Source of the DNA: Psococerastis gibbosa | Taxonomy: Eukaryota; Arthropoda; Insecta; Psocodea; Psocidae | Assembly: GCA_963971405.1 (NCBI GenBank) | Contig: OZ020490.1 | Location: forward strand, 18,067,464-18,131,463 | Length of the DNA stretch: 64,000 nt | Direction of reading: 5' to 3' | Part shown: positions 1 through 11,095 of the stretch, in pieces | Position numbering within the stretch: position 1 is the stretch's first letter | How the letters are laid out: each line of letters begins with the position of its first letter | Notes under the pieces: model-generated | The model's input: the letters and a program-made list of their open reading frames with translations, nothing else | Told to the model about the DNA's origin: nothing | Database searches by the model: none | Program-made: the position numbers and the translations under genes

Positions 1-139
1 ATGAATTTCTAGACTTTGGCAAACTGGTCCACTCGATGTCAACCTACACCGACTCCAAGTGCCAATGGGGAAATTCAGATATGCTTACCATTGACATTGT
101 TTCAGGTGTTAACTCGAACGAGCCATTAATTCGTGTATG

Positions 140-459
140 CTCTAGAGCAGGGGTTCACAAACTGTGGTCCATGGACCACAGACATATGTCAGGTGGTCCA
201 CGGAGCAAAGTAAGAAATAAGAAAATAAAACAACTGAGTTGTTGGAAGTTAGAAGTAAAATACAGTAAGTCTTGGCACTGAACTTTAAAATCTTACCGAT
301 ATCAGTCCCAAACATTTAATCAACTATTAGCACGTAGGCCCAAGGCCCAAACTACTTGATCTTGGTCCTAGAATTTGACGATTTTTCCGTCACAGCCGGA
401 AAATCATAAAATAATCTAGTGGTCACGGACAAAACTTTTTGGAAACCCCTGCTCTAGAG
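140..459. mobile_element. hAT-like nonautonomous element with 8-bp target duplication
   Basis: The element is 148-451. It starts CAGGGGTTCACAAACTGTGG and ends in the inverse GGAAACCCCTG. Flanks 140-147 and 452-459 are both CTCTAGAG, an exact 8-bp target site duplication, the hAT hallmark. There is no transposase frame. A 5'-truncated relative lies at 62411-62698. Confidence 0.85.
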
Positions 460-1799
460 TAATTAACTGTCATTGAGTGTTGAAACGTGTCCGCACTAAC
501 CTTAATATCCTTTTACAGCTGTCAAACAACTCCATAAATTCAAAACTGGTAAAGAACTTGCAAATAATACTGTAATATAATTCAATTAACACCCTAAAAT
601 TAATTTTAGCCTAGATTTTGATCGCAACAGGCGATGTTCGTGCAAGATTCTTATCTTTGTACACTGAAACCCAGACACCGTGAAAATGGCAAAAAGGATT
701 TTAAGAGGGGAGCAAACTGTATTTAAACTGGTCTAACCACCTCAATTATATTGCCTAAACTTTTATGGTTCTAAAAATTTATACAGGCAGTAAATATTCT
801 TAGTGATAGCAACCGATTGCACATTAAAAATTAAAATTATTGAAAATGCACATCAACTGTGGCGAATTTTGAAAATGCCACATACTATATATCAAAATTA
901 GGAGAAAAAATTCTTTCAGCATTTTTTCATTGTCCTGCGTTCCATATTTCATGAGAAATCGAAGTTTGAACAGAAAATGGAATAAAGGCGACTCCGGTTG
1001 GCCCCTAAGGCGCCGTTGTAGGGAATTTGGACGCTTTCCTTACAGGGCGACTTTTTGACCACTCTGCTGCTCCGTTTTCTTACTTCATACCTTATCTTCG
1101 ACACACACCATGGATTGGCCTTGCGCAAAAACAAGCCAATATAAAGTGTAAGGTATTTACGGTTTTGTACCTACTTACGTAATGAAGTCAACGGCCGCTT
1201 GGCCCTGTACGACCGTCATTCTACTAAATGGACTTCGCCATTTTTAGTGCTTGGCTTACCCGCTGGGATGGCTTTGGTGAAGTTGTATTGTTCGGGAGAC
1301 AAGGTTAGACTTGGGTCGTGGTTTCGGCCTTTCTCTTTCGATGTTTCAGATCGGTGCGCGGTTTCCTTGGGCTCATTTTGGGGTACCTGAGAAGAATTAA
1401 TTAGGGTAGGCCTAGGTGTCACTACCGGACTACAAAAAGTGGTACAGGTTTGTTTAATTGATGTGAGCCAGAATGATAAATGTTATGACCACGGGTTAAG
1501 CCCTTAATTACTAGAAATGAGCGTCTCTGCTTTGTATTTACGGTACCGGAAGCTTCTAAATATATGGGGGCTTAAGTGAGAATACAATAAAGGACACCTT
1601 AGGGCGGATTCTTCCTGCTCGTACCCGAGTAGTAGTAGTAAATGTATAGCGATAAACTTAGGTCTTGAGGGCCCATAGAACTGCCAAGGGTAACTACAAA
1701 GTCAGTTCTTTAGCGAAGTGTGCTATGGCTGTAGGACTGATGTTCACCACGGGGTTCTCCTGTACACCAATTACTCCAAGGTGTCGCCAGCAAAGACGC
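460..1799. other. No recognised gene or repeat
   Basis: About 1.3 kb of AT-rich sequence. Short open frames at 949-1422 overlap on both strands and show no family motif. I see nothing supportable here. Confidence 0.4.
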
Positions 1800-1989
1800 C
1801 ATAGGGCTGTACACATTATATTGCAGTATTATGTGGTGTATATAACACTGACATTAAATTAACTTTGTTTGAAGAGGTATCCTACGCGTAATACGGGCTT
1901 TTGGCCCAGCGGTTAAGACGACGCCCCGGTTAGACGTAGATCGTGGGTTCGAATCCCACCAATATCCTCTAATTTCGGACATAGGGCTG
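1800..1989 (+). mobile_element. Element E copy (a), tRNA-like core in forward orientation
   Basis: The insert is 1810-1979, flanked by CATAGGGCTG at 1800-1809 and 1980-1989 (exact 10-bp duplication). The left part (1811-1880) is the T' arm, the inverse of the arm seen at 45200-45290. The tRNA-like part is about 1895-1964 with a perfect B box (GGTTCGAATCC). The right end is ATATCCTCTAATTTCGG. It is shorter than copy (g) because the core between arm and tRNA is missing. Confidence 0.8.
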
Positions 1990-2139
1990 GCTTTGCTAGA
2001 CTAACCTCCTTCCCTGCTAACATGTTTCACCAATTCTTAAGTTAGCATCTACTTAATCAATCACATTATATTATTAGATATCAGATTTTAAATTAGGACT
2101 TTGGCGCCCGAGAAAAGAATATCTGCAGCAAGTGATGGG

Positions 2140-2265
2140 GGATGTAGGGACCAATACATACGTGGAGCTGAAAAGGGCGTGCCAGGATCGAGGGGATGGA
2201 GGCATCGAACCCACAAGTTGCTGCCAACCAGCCAGCCGGCTGTAACTTGAAGAAGATGAAATTAG
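2140..2265 (-). repeat. Interspersed repeat, family N
   Basis: Shares GAGGCATCGAACCCACAAGT-type sequence and a GCCAACCAGCCAGCC motif with inverse copies at 60660-60735 (continued at 61084-61135) and 62896-63005. Another fragment type, unclassified; no coding motif. Confidence 0.5.
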
Positions 2266-2309
2266 GGCTGTATCTAAGTTTATTCTGTTTTTTTTTTTTT
2301 TTTTATAAC

Positions 2310-2475
2310 GGCGTCAAAAACTGTCTAAGGCAGACCCTCGAAGAAAGGATTGAACAATGACCGAGCTCAAGGCGTTAACGTCCGACCGGGGCGAGTTCAG
2401 GAAATTGGTTCGGGGTGACCCCCCCCCCCCCCCGCTGCGTACGCGGCACTAAGGAGGAAGAAGAAGAAGAAGTCG
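2310..2475 (+). pseudogene. 3' end of a non-LTR retrotransposon (reverse transcriptase tail relic)
   Basis: A decayed frame reads TLEERIEQ, matching the TLEERVEQ of a relic at 55790-55955, and ends in a GAAGAAGAAG tail. Such an arginine-rich C-terminus with a simple-repeat tail is typical of endonuclease-reverse transcriptase LINEs. Interrupted by a long C run (2419-2433). Confidence 0.55.
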
Positions 2476-3363
2476 GAAACTGTATATGTACCCACTTGAA
2501 GGTTAAAAATGACTGATTAAAGTATTGTCTATTGTTTTACTGCATCGTCAAAATCCAATGTTTTGATTGGTTGGTTGGTACCATGATTTGAATAATCTGA
2601 TTGTTTGGGTGCAAGTATTTCACTATATGAAAGTTGTTTATTATCGCCGTTTTAGTCTAGTTCTGTTGCTTCTGGTTCTGTCTCGTTTTATTTTCTGTGA
2701 GCATATTCTTAAATTTTTTAAGTCTAACGCATTCCGTTGCCGCCCTAAATATGTCAAATTAATGACATGTTGTGTATCTGGTATATAAAAGTCATAATCT
2801 GAGCCAAAGGTATCCACTAAATACGAGGGCCGGCCCTTATTAAAGCCAGATTGTAACTCTAATGTCCACCAGAGCAACACAGCGTAACGTTAGTAATGCA
2901 TTTAACTCGGGGCTAAATTAGGGGGTCATATAATTGGTCAGGCCACACATCTGAATATATGGAAATGTAGACTATACAGTAGTCCTTACGTCACCCACTA
3001 GTAGGCAGACAATGTTACCATGCTTTTTAATAATACTGCTCACTGTGTCGACCAATAGAAAAGAACCGGTCCTAGTTTACTCGAACATGCTTTCCAATTT
3101 ATCAAAATTAGTAGATAGAGAAAATGAGTAATTTCATGGTAAATAATTTTCCTATGGTTAAATTTCCGATATCTATCTCGGGGGGGGGGGGGAGGGGGGT
3201 TGTCCACCTGACGTCACTGGAGGTGAGGTAAATTCTAGATAGGTCACACCAACACATTAACACAGCAATACTGGCAGGGCACGCAATGCGTTTGAGCGTG
3301 AAGTTTCTATCATTTTTTTCAGAAAAACATTTTTTTGTACAAAACAAAATAATTTTCTGGGAA
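2476..3363. other. No recognised gene; poly-G tract
   Basis: AT-rich sequence with a G-rich tract at 3180-3199. Short frames on both strands (2567-2788, 2641-2880, 3108-3368) show no recognisable domain. Confidence 0.4.
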
Positions 3364-3925
3364 AACAACCTGTCCGATTTCGTTACTCAATTTAACACCT
3401 AAAACATACCTGAAGGTAGAAATCATCGATAGAAAGGTTTCGCAAAAAAAAAATTTTTTAGTCATTTTTCATTAAAATTTAGTTATTTTTATTTTTTTAC
3501 CCCCAGAAGAAAACTATCAAGGGGCAAGCGACCCTTTGCATTTTATCAACATTAACAACAACTACAATATATGTGAATTTAAAAGAAATCGTTGCAGCCG
3601 TTATTGGGAAATAATTTTTTTAGACGTTTTTTGGAGATTTTTGAGAATTAACCCCCCCCCCCCAAATTGAGTTAGCCCCAAATAAAAAATTTAACCTGAG
3701 GTATGATTTTTGTGAACCTACATGCCGAATTTCATCAAAATCGACAGAGTAGTTTGCCCGTAAATCGACGCACAGACAGTCAGAACGACAGACAGACAGA
3801 CATTTCGTAAAAACCACTTTTTTTGGGTTCCTGGGACCTTAAAACGTGTAGATCCGTTAAAATCTCGGAATCGAAAATTTCGACCGTCACAAAGCTTTCC
3901 TACTACGTATAAATTGGAAAGCAAA
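3364..3925 (-). repeat. Interspersed repeat family F, about 560 bp
   Basis: The reverse complement matches 13080-13630 over almost its whole length, with partial copies at 16730-17180, 48390-48665 and a scrap at 52330-52390. It includes a GACAGACAGACAGACA tract and an AATTTCATCAAAATCGACAG stretch, features common in 3' regions of arthropod-type RTE/LINE or nonautonomous repeats. No intact frame. Confidence 0.7.
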
Positions 3926-4078
3926 AATCAATTTCCTGTGCTGACAATCAGTAGGCTCCCTGAAGCACTATACCAGAAGCCATTATTAACGAGTTAAAAG
4001 TTGGGAGAGTCAGATAACTGGGTCATGTTGAAACTCGAAAGAATGGATGGAACTTGAGTGCCCAAGAAGGTGTTGAAC

Positions 4079-4270
4079 AATGATAGAAACATTAAATATA
4101 GCACTGACATTAAAATAATTAACTTTGGTTGAAGAGGTAACCTCCTCGTTATATAACAGAAATTAGAGGACATAGAAAAACTGGAATTGGCGGGATTCTA
4201 ACCCACGATCTACTGCTAACCGGGGCGTCGTCCTATATCCTCTAATTTTGATTTTAATAATGATCGAGAC
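4079..4270 (-). mobile_element. Element E copy (b), tRNA-like core inverted
   Basis: The insert is 4091-4258, flanked by AATGATAGAAAC (4079-4090) and AATGATCGAGAC (4259-4270), a 12-bp duplication with two mismatches. Order on the plus strand: 5'-truncated T' arm, inverted repeat I' (GAAATTAGAGG), a truncated tRNA-like sequence on the minus strand (GGCGGGATTC to GGGGCGTCGTC), then I (TATATCCTCTAATTTT). The tRNA points opposite to copies (a) and (g) relative to the T' arm. Confidence 0.75.
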
Positions 4271-4378
4271 AAGTCCATAGAGAGACCGAGGAAGAGGGTA
4301 GTGAAGACCTTCGGAAGCGTAACGTCCGCGGCGTCGAAACGCGAGTGATGGGATGAAGTGGTTGCAGCGGCTAAGATA
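4271..4378 (+). pseudogene. LINE reverse transcriptase C-terminal relic
   Basis: Translation of about 4277-4378 gives ERPRKRVVKTFGSVTSAAS then, after a stop, WDEVVAAAK. This resembles the RPR...W..V..A end of endonuclease-reverse transcriptase proteins. It contains stops and is only about 35 codons long. Element E copy (b) is inserted just upstream. Confidence 0.45.
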
Positions 4379-5109
4379 CTTGTATAACCAGCTAGGGTAA
4401 GGTATTGTTATAAATTTACCTTCGCTGAACTAGGTGCCCTATATGCTACAATTCATAATAAGACAGCAGTGCATGAAATAGTAGGGTTTGCCCGGTAGTC
4501 CCGTTGTCTACAGTTAACCATATAAATCATGTTTTGAATGTGGATACCCTCGCTGTATGCATAGTAGCCAGGCTTGTTGTAACCGCATTAGGTATTTGGG
4601 TAATGTTCACTGAGACATGACCTAACCAAGACAAAGGTATATCCGGTACCGAATTATTTAAATTTACACCGGCCCCCGCGTCCTCCAAACCTGACAAGCT
4701 ACTGTGCGTAGAAGGTCTGTGGAGATTGATGTACCCTACCAAATGTGTAAAGTACAGAGGCACAATGTAGCGTACTGTTGGACGTTAAACACAGCAGGGA
4801 GTAACAAGCATTTTCTGAAATGTCCAGGGCTGGACAAAATTATCCGCGATATAAGCGTCTTCGGTGGCAAGGTGCTTTTACTTGTGCGGGTCTCTGCACA
4901 CCTTGCGGTCGGTAAATCTACAAAAGTGCACCGGTGTCAGAGCCTCCAATCTGAAGGGGGGGGGGTGCTAATAGATTCTAGCCAATGGGCTGCAAATGTC
5001 ATATTGAGGCCCTAGAGATCAGTTTAATTAATTTAATTAATCAGTCGGCCTTGGAGGAGACTACTGTGTTTACTTAAAGTAGGCCTAGTTTTATAAATTA
5101 ATAAATATA

Positions 5110-5303
5110 TATTGACTTTTGTTCTGCTACTAAGCCCACCTAGCGGAGTTACGGCTCTAAAGCCTTCTTTTAGTTCTCTTACACTCATCTAGGAAGCCTG
5201 CTTTACATGCCGTCCGGAGTATCGGCTGAAAATGTAGCAAGTGTGGCATTCAAACCAACAACCTTTCAAGTCGGAGGCTATACCACTGCTCTACATATCC
5301 TGT
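5110..5303 (-). mobile_element. SINE-A copy
   Basis: tRNA-derived SINE read on the minus strand. It keeps the SINE-A body (TAGCGGAGTTA, CATGCC, GTGTGGCATTCAAACCAACAA). The 3' tail on the left is AT-rich. Diverged from the consensus. Confidence 0.7.
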
Positions 5304-5394
5304 ACTTCTATAACCTTGTTCTGCCAATGATCTCATTAATTATTTGCTCATAAAACAATAATCCGTATTGTTTCCGTAAGAAGGCAAACTTGTA

Positions 5395-5620
5395 TACGTC
5401 CTCGATGTCAACCTACAACGCCGAACGGCTACAAGCGACAAGCTAACCATTTGACACAATGTTACAGGCGTAAGTATGACTTAGCCAAGATCGGTACGAG
5501 TCAGGAGTTAGTTTTCAAGTTAAATTACTCGTAAACCGTGAGAAGTAAGGAGTTATTAGTTAGAAGTGTCGTTTCCAACGCCTGAATTCAGCATTTCTAC
5601 TTTAAGCAACTCTGTCAGCC
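5395..5620 (+). repeat. Interspersed repeat family K
   Basis: TCGATGTCAACCTACA and following sequence resembles 33-125 and the sequence split by a hAT at 18105-18500. Unclassified, moderately diverged. Confidence 0.4.
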
Positions 5621-5629
5621 TGGCGGGGG

Positions 5630-5915
5630 GAGTGAGTCTGTTTGTTAACTTGAGGCACCCTCAGGGCAGACTCTTTCACCTCGGGGGACTGACAGGGCGG
5701 ACTTCCTGATTCCGAACCACTTGGGGAACATGGTAAAGCCACACGATTCAATCGGAGGTGACCAGGACTCGACACACACGTAGACTGACTGGTATAGTCT
5801 CAGTGCGTTATCATGTCCCACCATGTTCCCCTGCCAACGCTATGCACACTACCAAGTTTGCCGCAATTTGAAACATGCTCTGCTCTCATGGATTCAACAT
5901 GGTAAGGCCGATGGC
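5630..5915 (-). mobile_element. SINE-C copy, diverged
   Basis: Matches the insert at 7668-7910 over most of its length (CCACTTGGG, CGGAGGTGACCAGGAC, ACCATGTT, GGATTCAACATGGTA). Contains an extra segment around 5770-5810. No duplication found. Confidence 0.6.
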
Positions 5916-6543
5916 ATTATTAGTTAGAAGTACCGATTAACCCAACATTTTATCACCATACTAACACGTGCGGTAACCTACATTTTAAAGCCAAACCTAC
6001 AAACAGTCGAATAATTGAATTAATTAATGTCAAGCATATATTGCATACCTAAAACTTGAAGGCCTAGTAGAGGTATTGGGAATTTTTACCGCCAAGGCTT
6101 AGGGTGAATTCGACCATTAACAACTTTTGATGTCAGATTCAATCGCCCACCTCCTCGGAGGCTGCCTGAATCCCATAGACCGGCCTTGTTCCACCTTTTG
6201 TATGTTAATTATTTAGGTTCCCGAAATGCTTTACGATAGTTTGTTCTCCCACACCCAAAGTTGAAAGAGACGATTATAAGATAAACATCGTTGGGCTTAA
6301 TGGATTTTTGTGTGTCGATGACATCTCTTTGATGGCATTTGAACAATTAATGAGGAAGTTAAGTTTAACGTGACCAATTTAACTTGTCCTTATTCCCAAT
6401 AGCGTCAACAACTAATAGTTTCGGGGAAAACAGCTGTTTTTAATACGAGTATTTGCTCTAGTGTTATTACAGTTACATTTAACCTATGCAGGAGCGGATT
6501 CCGCTTTTTAGCGCTCACCACCTTAACGCATCAGCCGCCCGAT
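5916..6543. other. No recognised feature
   Basis: AT-rich spacer with no convincing frame, repeat or RNA gene. Confidence 0.4.
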
Positions 6544-7243
6544 CATGGCGATTTTAATATCGGGGTTAATATAATACAATGTCCCGTGATGGTCTTAATT
6601 CATTTGTTTAAAATAAATGAACAGTAAATTTCTGAATTTTTTAAATTGTGATGTTGGCAATACTGAAGAACTGAACTGAGGCGGGTATTCCACTGGTCAA
6701 TTTTTGCGTCATTTGTGATTAAAAAACTTGAGATTTTTGTTTTAAGGAGACAATTATGTAGGTACTAAACATTTATTTACTTATCTATTATAAATTAAGT
6801 TATAATATGGTAGCAGACATCATAATAAGTCTCTACCATACTTACTTAATTTATACTAGTTAGATAAGTATCTACATAATTGTCTCTTTAAAACAAAATC
6901 CTCAACTTTTTTTATCACAAATGACAGAAAAATTGACCAGTGGAATACACGCCTTAGAAAATATAAAAATAAATAACAAAATGTAAACATAGCGCCCTGG
7001 AAATAAACATTAAAATGAACAAGTTGTAATTTTGAAATATATAATATATATTATAAATGTATATAAGAATTATAAATAATTTGTTTAAATCTAAGGCAGA
7101 AAAAATGAAGAAACCCACCAAAAATATAGCCGAAGATCACGAAGACACAATTTGAATTTTCCACGCTTAGCACTCTTGCGACGATTACCAACATCAAAAA
7201 TTATAAAAATTATTATGTTAACCCCGGTATTAAAATCGCCATG
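6544..7243. mobile_element. Inverted-repeat element with a nested foldback MITE
   Basis: It begins CATGGCGATTTTAATATCGG and ends in the inverse CCGGTATTAAAATCGCCATG, about 30-bp terminal inverted repeats. No transposase frame remains. The foldback element at 6680-6953 sits inside it and so inserted later. Superfamily not assigned; no duplication recognised. Confidence 0.6.
6677..6956. mobile_element. Harbinger-like foldback MITE M1
   Basis: The element 6680-6953 has terminal repeats GGCGGGTATTCCACTGGTCA and the inverse TGACCAGTGGAATACACGCC, flanked by TGA and TTA. The loop has TGGTAGCAGACAT and its near-inverse. Tips starting GGCG plus a 3-bp TWA target are typical of PIF/Harbinger. Noncoding. 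Confidence 0.75.
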
Positions 7244-7336
7244 AACGCTGCAGTTGGAGTTTTGCATATCATAGGCACCATTTTTTGGATTTTACCCGCC
7301 CATCACAGCGAATATTATCTCATTGATTAATTCCTA

Positions 7337-7552
7337 CGGGACATGTAGAGTAGTGATAAAGACTCCAACGTTCACGCGAAAGGTTGTTATTTGGAGTCCC
7401 ACACATCCTATATTTTTTGGCCATGCTTCGGAGGGTTGTAAAGCAGGCGGTCCCGGATCTGCCTAGTTGAGTGAAAGGGTGAGGACTTTATAGCCCTCAC
7501 TCCGCTAAATAGGCCTAGTAATAGAACAAAAAAGTCAATATTTACTTATTTA
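7337..7552 (+). mobile_element. SINE-A copy
   Basis: Starts ACATGTAGAGTAGTGATAAA, then a degenerate B box and the body (GGCCATGCTTCGGAGGG, AAGCAGGCGGTCCCGG), ending near CCTAGTAATAGAACAAAAAA. Diverged by about one base in ten from the copy at 55165. Confidence 0.75.
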
Positions 7553-7575
7553 ATATTTCTATAAGAAAGTTGTCC

Positions 7576-8000
7576 ATAGGTGTGTATTCCACTGGTCAAT
7601 ATTACGTCATTTGTGATTAATAAAAGTTGAGATTTTTGTTTTAAGGAGACTATTATGTAGATACTTAGTAGTAGTAGTAGTATGGTTGGACAGAGTCCCA
7701 GGCCAAGGTGTGGGCCCATAGGACAGTGGGCCTCCTGATTATAGTGGATTGCGAACCACTTGGGAAACACAGTGAAGTCCCACGATTAGTTCGGAGGTGA
7801 CCAGGACAAGTCCTACCATGTTTCCCTACCGGCACCGTGCACACGACCAAGTTATCTGCAGCTTTGGACCTGCTCTGGTCCGCTGGATTCAACTTGGTAT
7901 GGCGGCCGGCATGTAGATACTTAACTTATCTCTCATAAATTAAGTTATAATATGGTAGCAGACTTTATTTAATCACAAATGACGGAATATTGACGCCATA
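7576..8000. mobile_element. Harbinger-like foldback MITE M2, split by SINE-C
   Basis: The element 7579-7997 is flanked by ATA on both sides. The left tip is GGTGTGTATTCCACTGGTCA; the right tip has lost about 13 bases. The TGGTAGCAGAC core is present near 7951. It is interrupted by the SINE-C insertion. Confidence 0.7.
7655..7923 (-). mobile_element. SINE-C copy with 13-bp target duplication
   Basis: The insert 7668-7910 is flanked by ATGTAGATACTTA at 7655-7667 and 7911-7923, an exact 13-bp duplication showing retroposition. Read on the minus strand it starts GCCGGCCGCCATACC and ends in an ACT-repeat tail (plus-strand AGT repeats at 7668-7681). No clear tRNA boxes; origin of the head unknown. 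Confidence 0.8.
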
Positions 8001-8443
8001 GTTTCGCTTGCTCATTACATTATGTCGAGCTCATGGCCGAATTTTACAAACGAGACTTAACTGAATTTAAATGACATGCCAGGCGTTAACAAAAATTAGC
8101 AATTCAATATTCAATTAGTCAATTTCAGAACACGTAATAGTTAACAAATTATAGGCATATATACACCTGACAAGAATGGCGCACATGCAATGCTTCACGA
8201 TTCATAATTCTGTAGTCGGAGGTGTCGTAATGTGCGAGAAAATACCGTGTAATTATTCCAGTTTATCTCTCCGAATCTCGCCATTTTTTCAGAGAAACAA
8301 TACAGAAACGTATAATTTACAACAAATAATCTCGTATATATCATGTATTTTTCAGTGCATACTTTGATCAATGTCAAATAGAATTTTCTCTGTTCAACTC
8401 TAAACACATCGTAGATTTCATTTGGGGGCACTTTTCATTCCCC

Positions 8444-8889
8444 TAAGGCGTGTATTACACTTGTCAATGTTCCGTCATTTGTGATAAAAAAAGAAGAGAT
8501 ATATGTATTAAGGAGACTATTATGTAGATTACTCAACTTGTCTATTATAAATTAAGTTATAATATGGTAGCAGACATCATTAATAAGTCTCTACCATATT
8601 ATAACTATAAATTTAAATTATAAATAAAATAAATAAATAAGGACTTTTTGTTGTTTCTATTACTAAGCCAACCAAGCGGAGTTAGGGCTATAAAGCCCTA
8701 TCTTACACTCAACTAGGAAAGCCCGGAACCGCCTGCTTTACATGCCCTCCGAAGCATGGCCAGAAAATGTAGCCAGTGTGGGACTCGAACCAACAAGATA
8801 AGTGAAGTATCTACATAATAGTCTCCTTAAAACTAAAATCTCAACTTTTCACAAATGACGGAATATTGACAAGTGGAATACACGCCTAA
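8444..8889. mobile_element. Harbinger-like foldback MITE M3 with nested SINE-A
   Basis: The element 8447-8886 is flanked by TAA (8444-8446, 8887-8889). Tips are GGCGTGTATTACACTTGTCA and TGACAAGTGGAATACACGCC. The TGGTAGCAGACAT core lies near 8568. A SINE-A copy sits in the right arm at 8635-8797. Confidence 0.8.
8635..8797 (-). mobile_element. SINE-A copy nested in MITE M3
   Basis: Minus-strand copy with CAACTAGGAAAGCCCGG, TTTACATGCCCTCCGAAGCA and GTGGGACTCGAACCAACAA (inverse B box). Truncated at its tRNA end, which abuts the MITE arm at about 8797. Confidence 0.75.
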
Positions 8890-8936
8890 ACGAATTTCCC
8901 CATTTTCACCCATATTATATATATATCAGGAAATGT

Positions 8937-9155
8937 AGTATAATGTAGATTAGTGGTAAGTACTCTGACTTTCACCCGCAAGGTTGTTGGTTTGAGTCCC
9001 ATACACGCTACATTTTCTGGCCATGCTTCGAAGGGCATGTAAAGGAGGCGGTCCCGGGCCTCCCTAGTTGAGTGTAAGAGAGGGCTTTATGGCCCTAACT
9101 CCGCTAGGTTGGCTTAGTAATAAAACAAAGTCATTATTTATTTATTTATTATATT
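8937..9155 (+). mobile_element. SINE-A copy
   Basis: Runs from AATGTAGATTAGTGGTAAGT through GGTTTGAGTCCC (B box), the GCTTCGAAGGGCATG body, to TAGTAATAAAACAAAGTCAT and a TTTA-rich tail. The same flank sequence (CCAACCTATTTCGGGGTGAT) follows this copy and the next, so the two likely share a duplicated segment. Confidence 0.75.
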
Positions 9156-9194
9156 AACCCAACCTATTTCGGGGTGATTCAAAACAGGTATTAC

Positions 9195-9455
9195 CTACAA
9201 AAGCGACTGAAGACGCTATTCGGCATGTAAATGACATGTAGAGTAGTGGTACGGACTCTGACTTTCACACGAAATAATATTGGTTTGAGTCTCATACCTG
9301 CAACATTTTCTGGCCATGCTTCGGAGGGCATGTAAAGCAGGCAGTCCCGGGCGTTCCTAGTTGAGTGTAAGAGAGGGCTTTATAGCCCTAACTCCGCTAC
9401 GTTGGCTTAGTAATAAAACAGAAACTCATTATTTATTTATTTATTATATTCACCC
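9195..9455 (+). mobile_element. SINE-A copy preceded by a SINE-B scrap
   Basis: 9195-9225 (GTATTACCTACAAAAGCGAC) is the 3' part of SINE-B; SINE-A follows from 9234 (ACATGTAGAGTAGTGGTACG) to about 9452. The same fused order (SINE-B end, then SINE-A) occurs at 14840-15120, so the composite may itself be a repeat unit. Confidence 0.7.
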
Positions 9456-9564
9456 AACCTATTTCGGGGTGATTCAGGGGTGATCACTGACTTTAACTTC
9501 AGAAAAGGGGTGATGGTACTGCTACAGCGGCGTTGTCATTACTCCGTGAGTGAGTTTATGTGGT

Positions 9565-9800
9565 CTTATTACAATTAAAATATCGTATGGTGGTAAGATA
9601 TATCGTAGAACGATATAATATCGTATAGGTGGCGACCCTAGTTCTAGCTGAGAGCCTCACCAATGTTGTTTTGTTTATATTTTGTGACTAATTTATTTTG
9701 TCGAGTAGTTTGCTTCATAACGAGGTCGAGCTCCGTCCACGGACTGCATGGATGCAGATAAAATGACAATACACATTTGATTTGATTTGTTGCTAATGTC
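9565..9800 (+). mobile_element. 3' end of an L2/CR1-like non-LTR retrotransposon
   Basis: About 215 bp shared in direct orientation with 14109-14345 (AAAATATCGTATG, CTAGTTCTAGCTGAGAGCCT, GATAAAATGACAATACAC), ending in a TTTGATTTGAT repeat. A short simple-repeat tail without poly-A is typical of L2/CR1-type LINEs. No coding remnant. Confidence 0.65.
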
Positions 9801-10236
9801 AACGGCCAGTTTCCTCTGAATTGAGAAAATTTTGTAAATTAATTTATAGTCCGAATAACTTATTTTCACTACACCAACAGGGATTATGCTCGGGCTCCTT
9901 GTACAATATAATAAGTGAATGTGTCATAATGAGGGTATACGCAGATAATCGAATATAGTTTCTTAAATATTCACGTTCTATACGGTAATGTGGAAATTGC
10001 ATGATAGAGAGCTAAGTTAGATTAAGAAAGGAAATGGGAAAATAATAGGACTAGCACAAATCCAGAGCTTCTAATCACACTCTAATGGTCTAAAAATAAG
10101 AAAGTCGTACAATATAAGAGGTAGTTCATGGGAAACCTACATATGCATGATACATAATCAAAAAATTTGGGGTTTTACTTTTTTTTCGCGAAAGCGATCT
10201 ATTAGTGAAAGAATATTTCCTGTAATTTGTGAGAAT
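9801..10236. other. No recognised feature
   Basis: AT-rich spacer with no recognised repeat. Confidence 0.4.
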
Positions 10237-10602
10237 TTAAGAGCGTACAGCCCGTAAAAAATTGGCAGCCCGAAATTTAGTACTTTTTATTTTTTATTTA
10301 ATGAACTAAGCAAGTTATTAAAGATTCTTCTTGCATCATGTAATAAGGTATTTTTAATTTTTGAAATTGTAGTTTTTTCATTAACACGATAACAATTAAT
10401 AAATTACCGAGTATAAATTATTATCGTGTTTATGGAAAAACTACAATATTGAAAATTAAAATTGCCTTATTATATGATGCATGAAGTAGTCTTCTACAAC
10501 TTAAATGAGCCAAATCTTTAATAACTAGCTTAGTTAATTAAATAAAAAATAAAAAGTATTAAATTTCGGGTTCCCAATTTCCTACGGGCTGGACACTATT
10601 AA
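10237..10602. mobile_element. Palindromic MITE inserted at TTAA
   Basis: The element 10241-10598 has TTAA on each side (10237-10240, 10599-10602). It is one long imperfect palindrome with arms of about 175 bp, the left starting GAGCGTACAGCCCGTA. TTAA duplication fits piggyBac-type or Kolobok-type elements. A right-half copy is at 13900-14041. Confidence 0.75.
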
Positions 10603-10628
10603 GTCCCTAAGATAATCGAAACATGTCG

Positions 10629-10835
10629 TAACTCAAAAGTTTTTTTTTTTTTTTTAATACATAAAAGAATATTCGCATAGAAACAATTCAATGAATGTAT
10701 CCGAATAACCTCTTCAGTCGCCTCTGTAGGTAATACCTGTGTTGAGTTACGACATGTTACCGATCGCATGATGTGTAGAGACTCGCACAAGTACGAACAA
10801 GCTACCACTATGCTATTGAAGGCACATGAGTAATA
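10629..10835 (-). mobile_element. SINE-B copy
   Basis: Poly-A on the minus strand (T run at 10639-10655), then AACAATTCAATGAATGTATC, CTTCAGTCGCCTCTGTAGGT, GTTGAGTTACGACATG and CGCACAAGTACGAACAAGCT. The A-box region is mutated. Confidence 0.75.
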
Positions 10836-10996
10836 CTTACAACGCATGCACTCATACAAGACAATATTGGTTCAAAGTATAGGAAACAGCTGAGCTTCTG
10901 AGTAACGTCTTTTGGTTTCAGAACCAATTTAACCCAAAAAATCCCTAAAATGTAATTCCCCGTGGTGAAGATAGAAGGACGTAATGCGGGTGACTG

Positions 10997-11095
10997 AACA
11001 GATAGGGGACCTGTGTTGAGTTACGACAGGTTACCGATCGCATGATGTATAGAGACTCGCACAAGTACGAACAAGCTACATACCAATATGCCATC
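10997..11095 (-). mobile_element. SINE-B partial copy
   Basis: Near-identical to part of the copy at 10740-10805 (GTGTTGAGTTACGACA, CGATCGCATGATGT, CACAAGTACGAACAAGCTAC). Either a second truncated insertion or a local duplication. Confidence 0.65.
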
